Below the pieces are notes generated by a model. It was not told the origin of the DNA and did not search any database. It saw only the letters and a program-made list of their open reading frames with translations. DNA of 64,000 nt, from positions 98,327,302 to 98,391,301 of the forward strand of contig NC_088783.1 in NCBI RefSeq assembly GCF_958450345.1, read 5' to 3'. The first letter of the stretch is position 1; each line of letters starts with the position of its first letter. The translations under genes were made by a program, and so were the position numbers. The DNA comes from Calliphora vicina (taxonomy: Eukaryota > Arthropoda > Insecta > Diptera > Calliphoridae). Positions 1 to 11,330 of this stretch are shown here, piece after piece.

Positions 1-255
1 TAATGTACACAGTTTATATTGCAACAATTATTACCTCCACAACTTACCTCCTGAAAAACGACTAAAACTCCTAAAATCTGGGAAGGATATTTAATTTTCA
101 TTTTACAAAATTTGTAATTTCTAGTTATTTTCTTTTTTGTTGTCGACATTTATTTATTTTTAATCAATTTAAAACCATATAAAGTTTTGTTTGGAGAAAA
201 AATAGTACTCATTTTTTCTGTGTACCTATATATGTATACATAATTATATTTAAAA
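1..255. other. AT-rich non-coding sequence, nothing recognised
   Basis: No coding frame or repeat of known type is visible. The stretch near 204-217 ends in ttttttctgtgtacc, the same terminus seen on the palindromic MITE at 49259-49674, so a decayed relative may lie here. Confidence 0.4.
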
Positions 256-970
256 ACAAGTAAGAAAGTAAAATAGCAAAAAAAAAATTTTCTTTTAAAA
301 TTTCAATAATTTATATTTTTGAGTGATTTTCGGAAGTGGGGTTATATGGGGGCTATGACCAATTATGGACCGATCACCATGAAATTAGGTCGTGTGATTT
401 ATGTCTATATTAAAGTTAACTATGTTGAATTTTGTGTGTTTACCAACATTTTTAAGCGATTTATGCACGTTAAAGTGATTTTCGGAAGCGGGTCTATATG
501 GGAGCTATGACTAATTATGGACCGATCGTAACAAAATTTGGTGACATGAATTTTGTGTATATAAAACTTATTTGGAGTGGAATTTGTGGAGATACATATA
601 TAAATTAAACATTTATGACCGATAAAGTCCAATTTCGGGAGGACTATTGTATGGGGGCTAGGTGAAATAGTGGACCGATTTCAGCCAGTTTCAATAGGCT
701 TGGTCCTTGAGCCGAAAAAATAATATGTACCGAATTTGATCGAAATATCTTCAAAAATGCGACCTGTACTCTGCGCACAAGGTTTACATGGACAGCCAGC
801 CAGCCGACCAGAAAGACGGACGGACGGACATCGCTTAATCGACTCAGAAAGTGATTTTAAGTCGATCGGTATACTTTAAGGTGGGTGTTAGACTAATATT
901 TTTGGGCGTTACAAACATCTGCACAAACGCATTATACCCTCCCCACTATGGTGGTGTAGGGTATAAAAAT
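256..970 (+). repeat. Dispersed fly repeat with internal direct repeats (class uncertain)
   Basis: Starts with an aaacaagtaagaaagt motif and ends with tgtagggtataaaaat, both also found at 60465-60535 (start) and 7561-7600 (end type). Inside are two direct copies of a block around cggaagtggggttatatggg (about 329 and 482), the phrase gtggaccgatttcagccagt near 670, and a short (GACG/GACA)n run near 794-830. Related blocks occur at 52860-53100 and 35890-36010. Such modules are common in fly genomes. I cannot assign it to Helitron/Helentron, LTR or other class from sequence alone. No protein is encoded. Confidence 0.6.
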
Positions 971-2669
971 AGTATCATATCGTCGCCCCGCAGTTATCAT
1001 CACGTAAGTCCAAAAAAATTTTTTATTATGTAGTGCTTGAAATTCTACATCGATTAGTGTAAATATTTCCAAAGTCATGGAGGAAATTTTTCAAGTTATT
1101 GGCATTTTTAGATCCAAAAAAAATTTACCATTTTGTTGTATACGTCACTTTTTACGAAATATTTATTAATTTATGGTCTATACGTGAAAATGTACTGAAA
1201 AAAACTGCACTAATTTTTTTCTCAAAAATTATCTTCACGTATATGAGTTATACTTTCTGTATTCAAAATTAACGTATGTATTTAGTAAATCGCTCTGGAA
1301 ATATTATGGCAAGTTCTAAAGTGTGTTTTTTTAAGCCGGATAGAATTTGAAATTGTAAAAAATTTACAAAAGACGTAAATTTTAATCAAACTAATTTTTT
1401 ATTCAAAAACATGATGATTTCGGGAATATGCCACTATGGCTATTTTTAATGAAGCGCATTATGGACGTCCAATTTTGGACCACTTTCTAAAATTCAAGAG
1501 ATTTACACTGCACATAATGCAATAGACCGATTCCTAAAATTAAAATAAGTCATTATTATTTTAGATTCGACAACAAAATCAATCCAAAAAGTTCATTTTA
1601 AAAATTATGGAAATCGGTCGGAAGATTTGAAAGTTTATTCGTTACTAGCAGCCAATATAATTTTAAAGAAGTTTCATTTGCCAAAATTAAAGTAATAAAT
1701 TCCACTTTCAAGTTTTAAAATAAGAGCTAGAAATAGAGTTTTGGCAATTTTATTCATACACATGAATAAATATTTCTCAAGACAAAATGAATGATATTCA
1801 AAGCATATACATACGTATACATACGTATACCTCGTCATCAGATCCGTGTGGTCATTTGACAGATATTTTATTCCGTAGTTAATCAGAACATGTCGTCTTT
1901 ACAATCCAATACAAAATCACAACTATCTCAAAAAATATATGTTTTTATTTTAAAATCAAAATTTGCATTCTTACTGAGACACCCTATATATAAAAATAAC
2001 CGTTATAGATTGTATGCTGTAAAATTCACGAATATAGAACGAATTCGAAATGCCTATTATAATTAAAATAAAATATAACACAAGATTTTTATATTTATAA
2101 AATTTCATACAAATTTTATTGTATATCCACAAAAATGGCACATACGGTATCATAACACATTGAATTTTTAGCAAAAATGGATATACAACAAAATTGCTCG
2201 ACAATATCTCTGAAATTATAAGAGATATAAACCTGTCGATTGAACAGATCGATATATCTAAGAATTTTACCCCAGAAAATGGTCTTAACTCATTTTTTTT
2301 TTTTTTTGATTTTGTGATATACGTGAAGATAACTTCGGGACGACAATATATTTAGTTAACATTTAAAAATGTTCAAGTGCTTGAATTTTTGGGGCTTTGG
2401 TGCTTATTGGGATATTGCAACTATAAACAATTCGGGAGAACATTTTTGTAAAAATAAAACAGGCAACCTTATCTGGTACAATTTTTAATAATTCGAAAAT
2501 GTTTCAAACGATTTTTTTACGTTATATTATTTTAGAAAATATTTCTGCATATATTACGATTCCGTTATAACTAAATGTGAAATTTTTTAATTTTTTTGTA
2601 ATGAAAAGAAAACAAATGTTTCAAATGTTAACAATGTTGGCAATACACAACCATATCCAGAGACACACA
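971..2669. other. Non-coding, low-complexity intron sequence
   Basis: No coding frame. A short inverted pair is present: aattatcttcacgtatat near 1226 and atatacgtgaagataactt near 2319, about 1.1 kb apart, which could be the remains of a terminal inverted repeat. A tandem catacgtata run lies near 1806-1830. I see nothing else that can be supported. Confidence 0.4.
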
Positions 2670-3085
2670 AATGAAAATCTTTAATGCCCATCCAAACGCG
2701 AACTGCAAACAATGCAAGCGTTTTTGAATCGTTGTCTGCGTAGAATTCTGCGAATATTCTGGCCTAACATCATCACAAGCAATGAGTTGTGGGAACGGAG
2801 TCGGCAGACACCGATTCGTATAGAAATTAAACGACGTAAATGGTACTGGCTTGGACATACCCTACGCAAACTACAAGTTGATGTAACAAGACAAGATATC
2901 GAGTGGACACCTCAAGGAAGCCACTAGCAGACTAGTGGAAATGGAAACAGCGAAGGCTGGTGTAACCTGGATCGAAATCAAACATATTGCTAACGACAAA
3001 CCCAAATGGAAAACCTTTGTTGAGACCCTATGCTCCTAAAGGAAACTACGGGAAAATATATATGTATGTATGTATATCGAACATC
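2670..3085 (+). pseudogene. RTE-clade non-LTR retrotransposon, 3' end fragment
   Basis: The frame 2712-2924 reads as the C-terminal tail of an RTE reverse transcriptase: a CLRRILRIFWPN block, then KRRKWYWLGHTLRK, then VTRQDIEWTPQGS. This tail lies downstream of the RT domain in RTE elements. It stops at 2925; the continuation (to a former FVETLCS end near 3035) is frameshifted. A tatgta microsatellite follows at 3056-3080, matching the simple-repeat tails typical of RTE. The fragment has no RT core or endonuclease, so it is a dead 5'-truncated copy. A longer member of the same clade lies at 54830-56126. Confidence 0.85.
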
Positions 3086-3483
3086 CAGACACAACTCAAA
3101 ATTGATTTTTCGGATTTATATGCTTAAACTATGCATAATACACTTGTTTATCTATAAAAAATATCAGTGTATTTTGTTGTTGTTAACTGTTGGCAAAACA
3201 ATAGTTATGTCTTTCATTATGTTTCAATTGGTATATAATTCTTTGCGATTTCTGAAAAATTAAAATTTTGAGTTGTGTCACTTTTTAACTGTGTGTGCGA
3301 TATGTATATATAAATGTTAACATTATCTGAGTGTCACACTAAACCATTGTTTAATTTTTTTTATTTTTTTGTAAAGCTTGTTAATATTGGAAAGGCGCTT
3401 TAATACATCTTGTTTGGATTTTTGATCATATATCGGCCATTTATTGACCGATTTCCTTCCCAATCTCTAACGATCTAGAATAT
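3086..3483. other. Non-coding intron sequence
   Basis: AT-rich sequence without a supported gene, repeat or structured element. Confidence 0.4.
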
Positions 3484-3706
3484 GGGTGAATTCCAAAACG
3501 TCGGTATGCAATGCAGTCATATCTTTATCAAGACAAAGCAAGCAAACGCGTAGTTAAAATTTAAAAAAAAAAAACTTAGCATACTGCTTGTTTTTACTTT
3601 TTCATACATTTTGCGATATGAAACATTATCAAAGTTTACACGGTTGCGTTAAGAATCGCTCGACTTATTAAGGTTGCATTGCATATAGACGGTTTGGATA
3701 TCACCC
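3484..3706. mobile_element. PIF/Harbinger-type MITE, copy 1 (223 bp, TSD TAT)
   Basis: Begins gggtgaattccaaaacgtc and ends with the inverted partner gacggtttggatatcaccc. Direct flanks are tat on both sides (3481-3483 and 3707-3709), a 3-bp duplication as expected for PIF/Harbinger elements. The interior is almost identical to 18145-18343. There is no coding capacity, so it would depend on a transposase elsewhere. The family assignment rests on TSD length and is inference. Confidence 0.75.
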
Positions 3707-3709
3707 TAT

Positions 3710-4399
3710 ATGATAAACAGTATAGGGTCGCAATTTATAATGTAGAAATTAGGGTATCAAAATCATCCTGAGAGTTATTTCTACAATACGATTCTTTCAA
3801 AGTCATGGATATCAGTCAGAAAACTGCATGTGTAACATTTGAACCCCACTTTCGTTAAAAGACAACACGATTTATTTGACCATTTATTAAAGGAAACACA
3901 TTTTAAGAAGCGAATGAGGGTGATTACAATAATTACAACTTTATTTGAAATTGTTGATAAACAAACACACCAACAACAAATTACATCATTAAAAGTTGTT
4001 GTTTTGTTGGGCAACAAAGTGATTTTTTATATTTATAATAGGTAATTTTTCTAAAAACAAGAACAAATTTCAAAAAAAATAAGAAAAGAAATACAACCAT
4101 GCCCGGGTATGAATTTATTATGAAAGTTTTTTTTTCTGTTTCTCTTTCCTTTGGTCATAAGTATGAATGCGACTGACTTTATATTTAGTACAATGTTCAG
4201 TTGTTTGTTGTTCTTATACAATTCAATGTCAAGGTCTTATTCTCATTTATCTTAATTTTGAAAAAATGAAAAAAAGAAACCGAAATAATAAAAAACAATT
4301 AATTAACAAACAAAATTGTGGTAATTTTTCCCAAGAAAAGAGATGATGGAAAAAGTTTAAATACAAACACATACAAATTAATATCTTCTATATACATAC
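3710..4399. other. Non-coding intron sequence
   Basis: No gene or repeat supported. Two overlapping short frames on opposite strands near 3781-4045 are shadows without domain signal. Confidence 0.4.
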
Positions 4400-5500
4400 A
4401 TATATACTTGTAAATATATATGGGCATTTCCATGTCGTCGTCCGTGACATAGAGTGGAATAGATTTTGCAAAAATAAGACTAACAGAAAAATAAAAATAA
4501 AAAAAATAAAAATTAAAAAAATAAAATAAAATATTTGAAACATTGAAATATTGTACGTGACATAAAAAGGAAGTGATTTTCTAAAAATATGTGAAATCTG
4601 CACTTAACGTCCTTTATAATCCGTCATATTTAAATATGTAAAAACAATAAAAAGTATATTTTCAGTTTCGGAAAACATGGTAATAATAAAAAAAAACAAT
4701 CAGACTTCAATTAATTGCTTACTACATAAGGACTGAGATCGAAAAATTTTTAAGAAGTCTTATGAATGGAAGCATCTTCTTTTGTAAACATTCCTTGATG
4801 TAAATTTCGGTATTTATAGAGACCTTTGTAACAAATGTTTGGCTTTTTTGCCTCAACTGCATATTGCTTGCCATACCAAGAACTTTTTGGGAAATTTTGT
4901 CTGCTTTTGGGTCCTAAACATTTCTTCAACATTCCCTTGAGCATCTGCAACATAAAAAATTGACCCAGAGGCTGCGAAAAATTGTCAATAAGTATATTTC
5001 GTCATCCATTATGCAGCATGTATATTTTTTGTATAAAATTTGACTTCAATTTCTGTGCTCTGTCTTTGGCCTTTAAATTGTTAGCAGAGTTCCTGTCAGG
5101 AACTTTTTGAGCCTTGTATGCTTTTAAACATGCCAAATTTTAGTACGCACCTTTTTTTGGTCACTCATAATTGACATTAAACATAATAACTGACATGCTT
5201 TACAAAGGTAACTTGATCAAAACAAAAATCAAATAATACTTGGGTTAAAAGTTTTAATGAAAAACGTGTGTTAAAAATATATATGTTACGATCTCAGTCC
5301 TTATTAATTGGGCACATTAGCCTACTACAATTAAATTAAAAAATTAAATATCGGCAGTTTAAACTTTTATGTTTGCTCTAATGTGAAGGTACATTCTTAA
5401 AATTTTGTGTTTTTTTTCCTATTCAACTCATCTTGAAAAAAGTTCCAAGGGTTTTTGAATTTTCGATAGTGTTTGACATATGGAATCGCCCATATGTAGA
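4400..5500 (+). repeat. Dispersed repeat, copy A, split by a mariner insertion
   Basis: Sequence around 4605-4690 (ataatccgtcatatttaaat, then a run with aaaacaat) and 5400-5500 (cctattcaactcatcttgaa, then a cccatatgta block) is repeated in the same order and strand at 31300-31810. The two copies differ mainly by the element inserted at 4729-5301 in this copy. No coding frame is visible in the repeat itself. Its class is unknown. Confidence 0.65.
4729..5301 (-). mobile_element. Internally deleted Tc1/mariner-superfamily element (TA target site)
   Basis: Perfect inverted ends aggactgagatcg / cgatctcagtcct are flanked by TA on both sides (4727-4728, 5302-5303). The minus strand carries a broken transposase. 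Pieces readable across frameshifts are KFPKKFLVWQAICS, then SQTFVTKVSINTEIYIKECL and QKKMLPFIRLL, which resemble the core of mariner-type transposases of insects. The 573-bp length is well below a full element (about 1.2 kb or more), so the 5' and 3' coding parts are missing. It cannot make an active protein. The paralogous repeat at 31300-31810 shows the empty site. Confidence 0.85.
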
Positions 5501-5812
5501 TATACATATACTTAAGTATGAATTTGAAAATGTAAATGATTTGTTGTTCTAATTTTTCTCTTTTTATTTGGCTGTGTATCTGTGTGTAATGATTAAATTA
5601 AAGAAAGCTGAAGGGAAATCGATTTATGTTCATGTGCAAATGTATGCATTACTAAACACAGCCAAACACACATGTTGGCAAAATTTGCAATTTGTAAAAA
5701 AAAAACAAAAAAAACACTAAAATTTATTATTTATTACGTTTCTATTTTTTGTATTGTTTTGTTTGTTAAACTGTTTACCTCTTTCTGTAAATTATTCCTT
5801 CCATCTTTTCAG

Positions 5813-5869
5813 ACTCGTTTGTTAGAAGATGCATCCCTTTTATGCAATTCATGGTCAGCACGCCAGAAT
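5813..5869 (+). CDS. acj6: acj6 POU-homeodomain transcription factor, N-terminal exon
   Basis: This 57-nt exon encodes TRLLEDASLLCNSWSARQN in phase 0. It is bounded by a pyrimidine-rich acceptor (ccatcttttcag, AG at 5811-5812) and a strong donor (gtaagt at 5870). The peptide matches the N-terminal block that precedes the POU-IV box in Drosophila Acj6. The last codon is Asn and the next exon starts with GDIFAG, giving the expected ARQN-GDIF junction. The preceding coding exon with the start Met, plus the promoter, is not in this window. acj6 encodes a nuclear, sequence-specific factor that controls odorant-receptor choice and neuronal identity and wiring in flies (known for the family, not seen here). 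Confidence 0.95.
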
Positions 5870-6279
5870 GTAAGTTAAGACAAGCTATGTTTTCTTTTAT
5901 AAACTACTTATATAGATACTAAATATGTACAACACGAACAAAAAGAAAGGAGCTTTTACTCTTTTTGTTTTTTTGTTGGATTTGCTGCTGATGTTTTAAG
6001 CAGAACTCATTTAAAATTTATTTAAAAAAATACATGCATATGTATGTATTTTTATGATACATACTAATACACACATACACATACATTGTGTATGGATACA
6101 TTCGCAAATATTGTACATATATACATATGTATGTATGTACACTGCGGTTTAAAATGTAGCAATTGTCAACATTTCAGTAGCTACTTGCTCAAAACTTACT
6201 TCAGTCGGCGTAGAACATATTTTAATTTATAGATTTCTATTTACATAATACTTTTTTTATTTTCCTGCTGTTATTTAGA

Positions 6280-7470
6280 GTCCGACCGAAACCGAACCAA
6301 TCCTAATATCTGGCAAAAAAAAATCAATTTATTTAACAAATGAAACAAATCGTAACATTTCTGATGCAGCTATCTTTAAGATTACGATTAATCGCAGTTA
6401 TGTTTTTCATCCTTTTGTAAAAAAAAAATAAAGACATAGTATGTATAATTTATTACAGAAACAAAAATAATACATTAATTGGCATCTAGGACGGCCCTGT
6501 GCTCCTTTTATGATTTAAAAAATAACAAATATATATCTTGGAGTAGAGTTTCCAAAAAAAAAAAACGAAGAATTTCAAAACCGCGGTTTCGGTTTTAAAA
6601 AATTGAAAACCGATCGGTTTCGGTCGGTTTTGAGATAATTTATTTAATATCATAAAAAAAATATTTAATATAAGTTGATAATATAAGAAAAACTAACAAA
6701 TTTAAAATTCAAACTTGACGGGTGTTCATGAGGATAAAGGAAAATTGGTACATTTTCTTTTAATGGTACTTTTTTAATATATTAAATTGGTTAACTTATA
6801 TAGATTAAAGATGTCTAATATGCTGCTCAGTAAAGAAATAATCAATAATAGGGAGCTCAATGGTATTATGATACCAAAAAAGGTGAACTAAACCAAACTT
6901 AGGAGTACTTTTTCGTTCTTCAAAATGGTACTTTTTGAATTTTCTATAATATTGAACCTATAAACTGGAAATTACTTTGATTTCAAACTTGACAGGGGGT
7001 TCAATTGTGGAAAATTGGTACATTATCTTCTAATTGTACTTTTTATTATATTAAATTATTTGTGTACATAATAGTTGGCTATAGTTTAATTTCTTTATTG
7101 TAATAGTACTTTGGTTAGAATTCGCAAAAGGTGACTTTAGCGGTACATTTCTTTTGCATTTTCAATAATAATGCGCCCAGAAATATTAAATTAGGCATTC
7201 ATAATGCTGAGTGGGAATACAAAATATGGGTCTTTATGTTACTTTTTACATTCTAATAATACATTTCGAATGAGCTAGAATCCACATTACAATGAACCAA
7301 TGAAGTTGAAACTAGAGACATGTTATCCTGAATTATTATTAATTCACAAAGGGAGACTTAATAGTACTATTTCTTTCTTCTAATTGGGGTGGCGAAGCGC
7401 ACCGGGTCAGCCAATACTCTATACTTTAATTGGATATTTGAAAATAACTAAGTCTTTGTTAAAAACTTTT
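6280..7470 (+). repeat. Dispersed repeat with GACCGG/CGAAACCG terminal region, copy 1
   Basis: 6575-6640 holds a subterminal palindromic field (aaaccgcggtttcggtttt, then gaaaaccgatcggtttcgg). 6640-7390 is a low-complexity body with recurring tactttt and tggtac motifs. 7388-7420 contains ggcgaagcgcaccgggtcag. The same order occurs on the opposite strand at 32190-32962 (gctgacccggtgtgcttcgc at 32226-32245, then the body, then the CCG-rich field). Two inverted copies of one family are therefore present. No transposase frame is visible, and the class is unknown. Confidence 0.65.
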
Positions 7471-7549
7471 TGTATTATTTTTTTTTTTAATTAAATAAAT
7501 CAACAGTCATTTGAATTTTAATTGTCAGGAAATACTTGGATGAATCTTT

Positions 7550-7800
7550 GGATGGAAAAGTGTAGGGTACTTTGTATACCCTACACCATGAGTGGTAAGG
7601 GTTTGCCATTCCGTTTATTCCCAATTTTGAGACCCCATAAATTAAATATATTTTGGATCGTTATAGATAGTAGAGCCGATATAGCCAAGTTCGGTTGTAT
7701 GTTGAAATCGAATGTTCGAAGCCACCAAATAACTTACATACAAGATTGGTACAACAATCCGCAGTAGTCCAACTTAGGTTGTTATTTAATATCGAGAATA
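7550..7800 (+). repeat. Dispersed fly repeat fragment with gtataccctacacc motif
   Basis: Contains a small inverted pair gtagggtac/gtataccctac (7561-7586), then a conserved-looking stretch agaccccataaattaa (7630) and gaatgttcgaagccacc (7710). The gtagggtat terminus is shared with 950-965, so it probably belongs to the same general group of fly repeats. The long frame across it (7522-7767) has no domain signal. Confidence 0.5.
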
Positions 7801-7854
7801 TATAAAGCATTACTGAGAAACAAAAAACTTACGTCTGTTTCCAAAATCCTAAGT

Positions 7855-8060
7855 CTTGCAACAACAAAATATATATAAATCAATGTATTGTTGTTGTGTA
7901 TTCACAATAGCGGTATTCACAATCTTGTGGAAATGGTCTTGCATCATTTGTATAGGTTTTTGTGTGTATTTTGTTATTGGATTAGCGAAAAATTTTGAAT
8001 TTGCAATGATGCAAGATCATTTCCACAAGATTGTGAATACCGCTATTGTAGAGTACTTGC
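7855..8060. repeat. Inverted-repeat (hairpin) MITE-like element
   Basis: gcggtattcacaatcttgtg with following tcttgcatcat (7911-7951) is inverted at 8005-8044 (atgatgcaagatcatttcc, then gtgaataccgc), giving arms of about 40 nt around a loop of about 55 nt. The flank cttgcaacaacaaaatat at 7855 is also the start of the small element at 19383-19487. A further partial copy of the gcggtattcacaatg end occurs at 8115. Confidence 0.6.
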
Positions 8061-8259
8061 CGTAGCAATATAGTAAAATATCAGTTCAGCAGAAACCAAA
8101 AACAAAATACATTAGCGGTATTCACAATGTAGAGTATTTGGCCTTTTAATGTAGTAAAAGAGCACAATAGCAAAAAACTAAAAACAAAATACATTAGAAA
8201 TTGAAATGTTTGTCAATAAATAACTTTTCTTCACTTTTACAGTCAAGAAAATAAAAAAA

Positions 8260-9884
8260 TCGTTTAAATTATATTCTTTTTATAAAAGATTATTTCAGAA
8301 GATCTCACTAAAACCCTAAAAAACTCACACATCGCTCATTTGCTTAAACAACGTCATAATACAAAAAAGTCGTTTCGAGAAAAACGTCTTTGAATGTTTT
8401 ATGACATTTTACTATTTCTTAAATAAATTTTCAACAAATCATGCGATTTCAGAAATATAAATAGTAGATGTTAACATCTTTCTAATCTGTATTTAACCCA
8501 AATTTTTACTTATCAAATATACGAAAATCATGTATTTTAATTTTGATGTTTACAACAAAAAAACACTCTCACACAAAAAATAATTCATTTTATTGAAACT
8601 GATAAAACTATATGAAAGATTATAGAACGGCGCATATTTTGTATATTAGTTCAAAAACACGGATTTTGAGTTATGACCAGTGTTGCTTGATTGTACTAGT
8701 TTCTAATTTGTTTCTTAATTTAGTTTTTATTAAAGAAAGTGACGAAAACTTACGTTCAGCATCTGCAGAACTATGTGGCAACGAAAGTAAATTGAAAACA
8801 AAGTTAGCCAAATTACCATAAGTTCTTTCATTTAAACCATTTTTCATTGAATTTATTTGATCCCAAAATAAATCTATATTTAAATCAGATCAAAGTTTTA
8901 TGTCCGATAATCTTAACAAGTTCCACTGAGAGATAATAATATCAGGATCACAATCTATAAGATTAGAAAATTTTAAAACAAGGGACAATATTGGAAAATC
9001 TTCTTTAGAGAGTACTTTCGATGGAGTAATTATTTGTAAAAGTTTGATATCTTCACGTTTAAAGTCAAATTATTTGGTTTAATAATTTGATATAAAATTT
9101 TAATATATTATGTTTAACTTCAAATATTTCATCCGAGCTAAGACGGACGAAGCAGCAAAATTTGCTTCTTCTGCACCAATTTTTTCATATACCTCATCAA
9201 ATAAGTGCGATGTCAAAAGAGCAATTTCAACATCCATTAAAAAAACTGAATTTGAAGAATGGGCCAACTACCAACACATATACAAAACATTCAACCCAGA
9301 TAAAAATCCACCAATATTTATTTTGTATTCATAATTTATTATGATTATAAAGTTTTTTATAAATAAATAAATAAATAAATCCGAGCTAAGATTGTTTTCA
9401 ATATACATTTCTGCTTTTATGCCTATAAAAAATGTTTGAACTTCAATATGATTATTTTTATTTTTGTACTAAAAGTTTGTGTTTTGGTTTTAGTGTGTTC
9501 ATTTAATTGCATGTTTTATTTAACTTGCTAAACTTTTTTAAATAAATACTTTTTGATCCAACCTACCAAAAATCAATTTAAACTACCCTCCTACCAAATG
9601 AAAAAAATCCTACCAAATTTGGTAGGAAAAGCCCAAAACGGCAACGCTGGTTATGACTTTGTTGCAGCAAATAGGCGATATGTTTACAAAAATGATCTCA
9701 AATACCTTATTTTTTTGGACATACATTTCGTTGTTGTATTTTCAATTGAAAATTAAAATAGAAATTATTCGGTTAATCGAATAATTTTATATTAACCGAT
9801 TATTAACTGAATAAATCTAAACCTCGATTAATTATTTGCTCGATTAACCGATTAAACCAGAAACCCGATTAATTGAATACCCTA
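8260..9884. mobile_element. hAT-type element related to 48200-49251, left end lost, carrying a nested hAT
   Basis: Sequence 8260-8677 matches 48645-49011, and 9650-9884 matches 49004-49251, ending in the same TIR region (gattaattgaataccctaa). The two matching halves are separated here by the nested element 8678-9649. The left end with tagggtattc is not found, so this copy is truncated or diverged before about 8260. Subterminal runs of cgattaaccgattaa are typical of this family. It encodes nothing itself. Confidence 0.75.
8678..9649 (-). mobile_element. Nested hAT transposon remnant (TIR CAGTGTTGC, TSD GTTATGAC)
   Basis: Ends are cagtgttgc and gcaacgctg, a hAT-type terminal inverted repeat. 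Both flanks carry the 8-bp duplication gttatgac (8670-8677 and 9650-9657). The related element at 48200-49251 has a single gttatgac at 49004-49011 at the matching place, the empty site. On the minus strand 8821-8680 encodes the C-terminal hAT dimerisation region, with LSLPHSSADAERKFSSLSL followed by IKTKLRNKLE, a family hallmark. Upstream minus-strand pieces (about 9240-8850) include GAEEANFAASSVLARMKYL and WDQINSMKNGLNERTYGNL with stops and frameshifts. The 972-bp size means most of the transposase is deleted. Confidence 0.93.
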
Positions 9885-10139
9885 ATGTGTACACTAAATC
9901 TAAATTTAATTTTCAGTAGGTCTTGTAAAATTAGACATTAAAAAGAAAAAAATAAATTGAAAAAAGCCAAACGTACACTAGGAAATTTTTTATATATGTA
10001 TCTCTTAATTTCAGCTTACTTCTTAAAGTTAGATAAAAAGTGTGTTTGGGAGGGTTGTGCTTATGTAATTCTGTATTCAATTCATATATAAAATAAAAGT
10101 AAAACCATTTAAATAACACTGTAAATAAGAATTAACAAA
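9885..10139. other. Non-coding intron sequence
   Basis: AT-rich and featureless. The short frame on the minus strand here has no domain signal. Confidence 0.4.
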
Positions 10140-11330
10140 AAAATCCGCTAAAAGCCAAACTCATACATTTAACATGGTACGCTAAAAAGGTAACAATACT
10201 ATAAAAATCATTACTTTGTATGGTATCCTTTTGCTTGAATAAGCATTCATGGTATCTTAGGCATACTTTCCATTAGTTTGCGGCAAACGGTGGGATCAAT
10301 ATTTTCCCATTCCTCAGTAAGAACTCTTCTCAACTCATATTTAGAGGAAATTTGGTGTTGTCTCACTTTATTATCGAGGTAACTCCAAAGATTCTCGATG
10401 GGGCTGATGTCAGGGCCCTGAGCAGGTGTCTTTACATGAGGACAATTGTACAATAACCACGAACTGACATTGTAAGCTTTATTCTGAGGATCGTTATCCT
10501 GGTAGAAATAATAAGTGTTTGATAAAGTCAGTTTTGGCTTTGATAATGGCCATCATGGCCATGGATAACCATCACCGATCCACCACCATGCTTTACAGTA
10601 GATTTAACATGTTTTGGTAAGAGCTCCTCATTAGCCTTTCGACATAAATATGGTTTTCCATTATAGCCAAATATATTAAATTTTCTCCCGTCTGTGAACA
10701 GCACATCTTTCCAAAAAGAAAAATCCTTTGATTTATGTAGTTTGGCGAAGTTTAAGCAGTCCTTTTTATTTCTCTTGCTAAGCAAAGGTATTTTCTATCC
10801 ATTCTACCATTCAAATTCGCTCTATGGAGTATATTCCGGATGGTTCGGACGCAAGCATTCTTTCCCGCAATGGACGTAAGTTTGGAAGAGCATGCAAAGA
10901 GATTCTTTTTACACGCTCTGACAATATTTCGCTCTTCAGCTTCACTGAATATTTTATTGTGTGCATTTTTGGTTTAATTTTTTATTTGTTTTGAAGTTAT
11001 GTATCGTTTTAGAATGTATTGGATAGTAGAATCACTCGTTCCCAGAATTTTGGGAATTTCAAGAAGAGATTTTCCATCCCAAGAGTTGGAACAAGCAAGC
11101 TTTCGGGTTTCTTCGGTTGTTTGTCCGTCTTCCATTAGGATATTTTTTGGATAAAACTTTATAATATAATGAAAATATTTTACGGTTTTTAATTTTGGCT
11201 CACTTTACATCCAAAGGCACAAATCAAAGATATTATTTTCTTGAATAAGCTTCGCTGTACGAGTTTGGCTTTTATGATTTTTAATAACATATTTCATTAA
11301 ACCGCCCATAATTTGTTACCTTCTAACATA
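10140..11330 (-). mobile_element. Tc1-like DNA transposon, inactive copy
   Basis: The minus strand carries a broken transposase (next entry). A partial inverted pair surrounds it: aaaagccaaactcatac at 10149 and its mirror gtacgagtttggctttt at 11257-11273, with ggtaacaa-type matches outside (10188 and 11315). Exact termini and a TA duplication could not be fixed, so the bounds are approximate. Confidence 0.75.
10247..11138 (-). pseudogene. Tc1-family transposase pseudogene
   Basis: Read on the minus strand from 11138 down. An N-terminal helix-turn-helix region comes first (SNSWDGKSLLEIPKILGTS, then DSTIQYILKRY), followed by a stretch with EAEERNIVRACKKN and VRTIRNILHRANLNGR. The catalytic core is FWKDVLFTDGRKFNIFGYNG with the first Asp, then KHGGGSVMVI. 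The C-terminal block is GPDISPIENLWSYLDNKVR, with the third acidic residue in PIENLW. Frames break near 10786, 10528 and around 10455-10525, and the second catalytic Asp block (QQDNDPKH type) is not readable. Family length is about 340 residues. This copy cannot encode an active enzyme. Confidence 0.9.

Noticed and set aside
671..1033. Possible Helitron end in the first repeat
   Set aside because: I could not find the terminal TC / hairpin-CTRR signature with confidence, so the class is left open.
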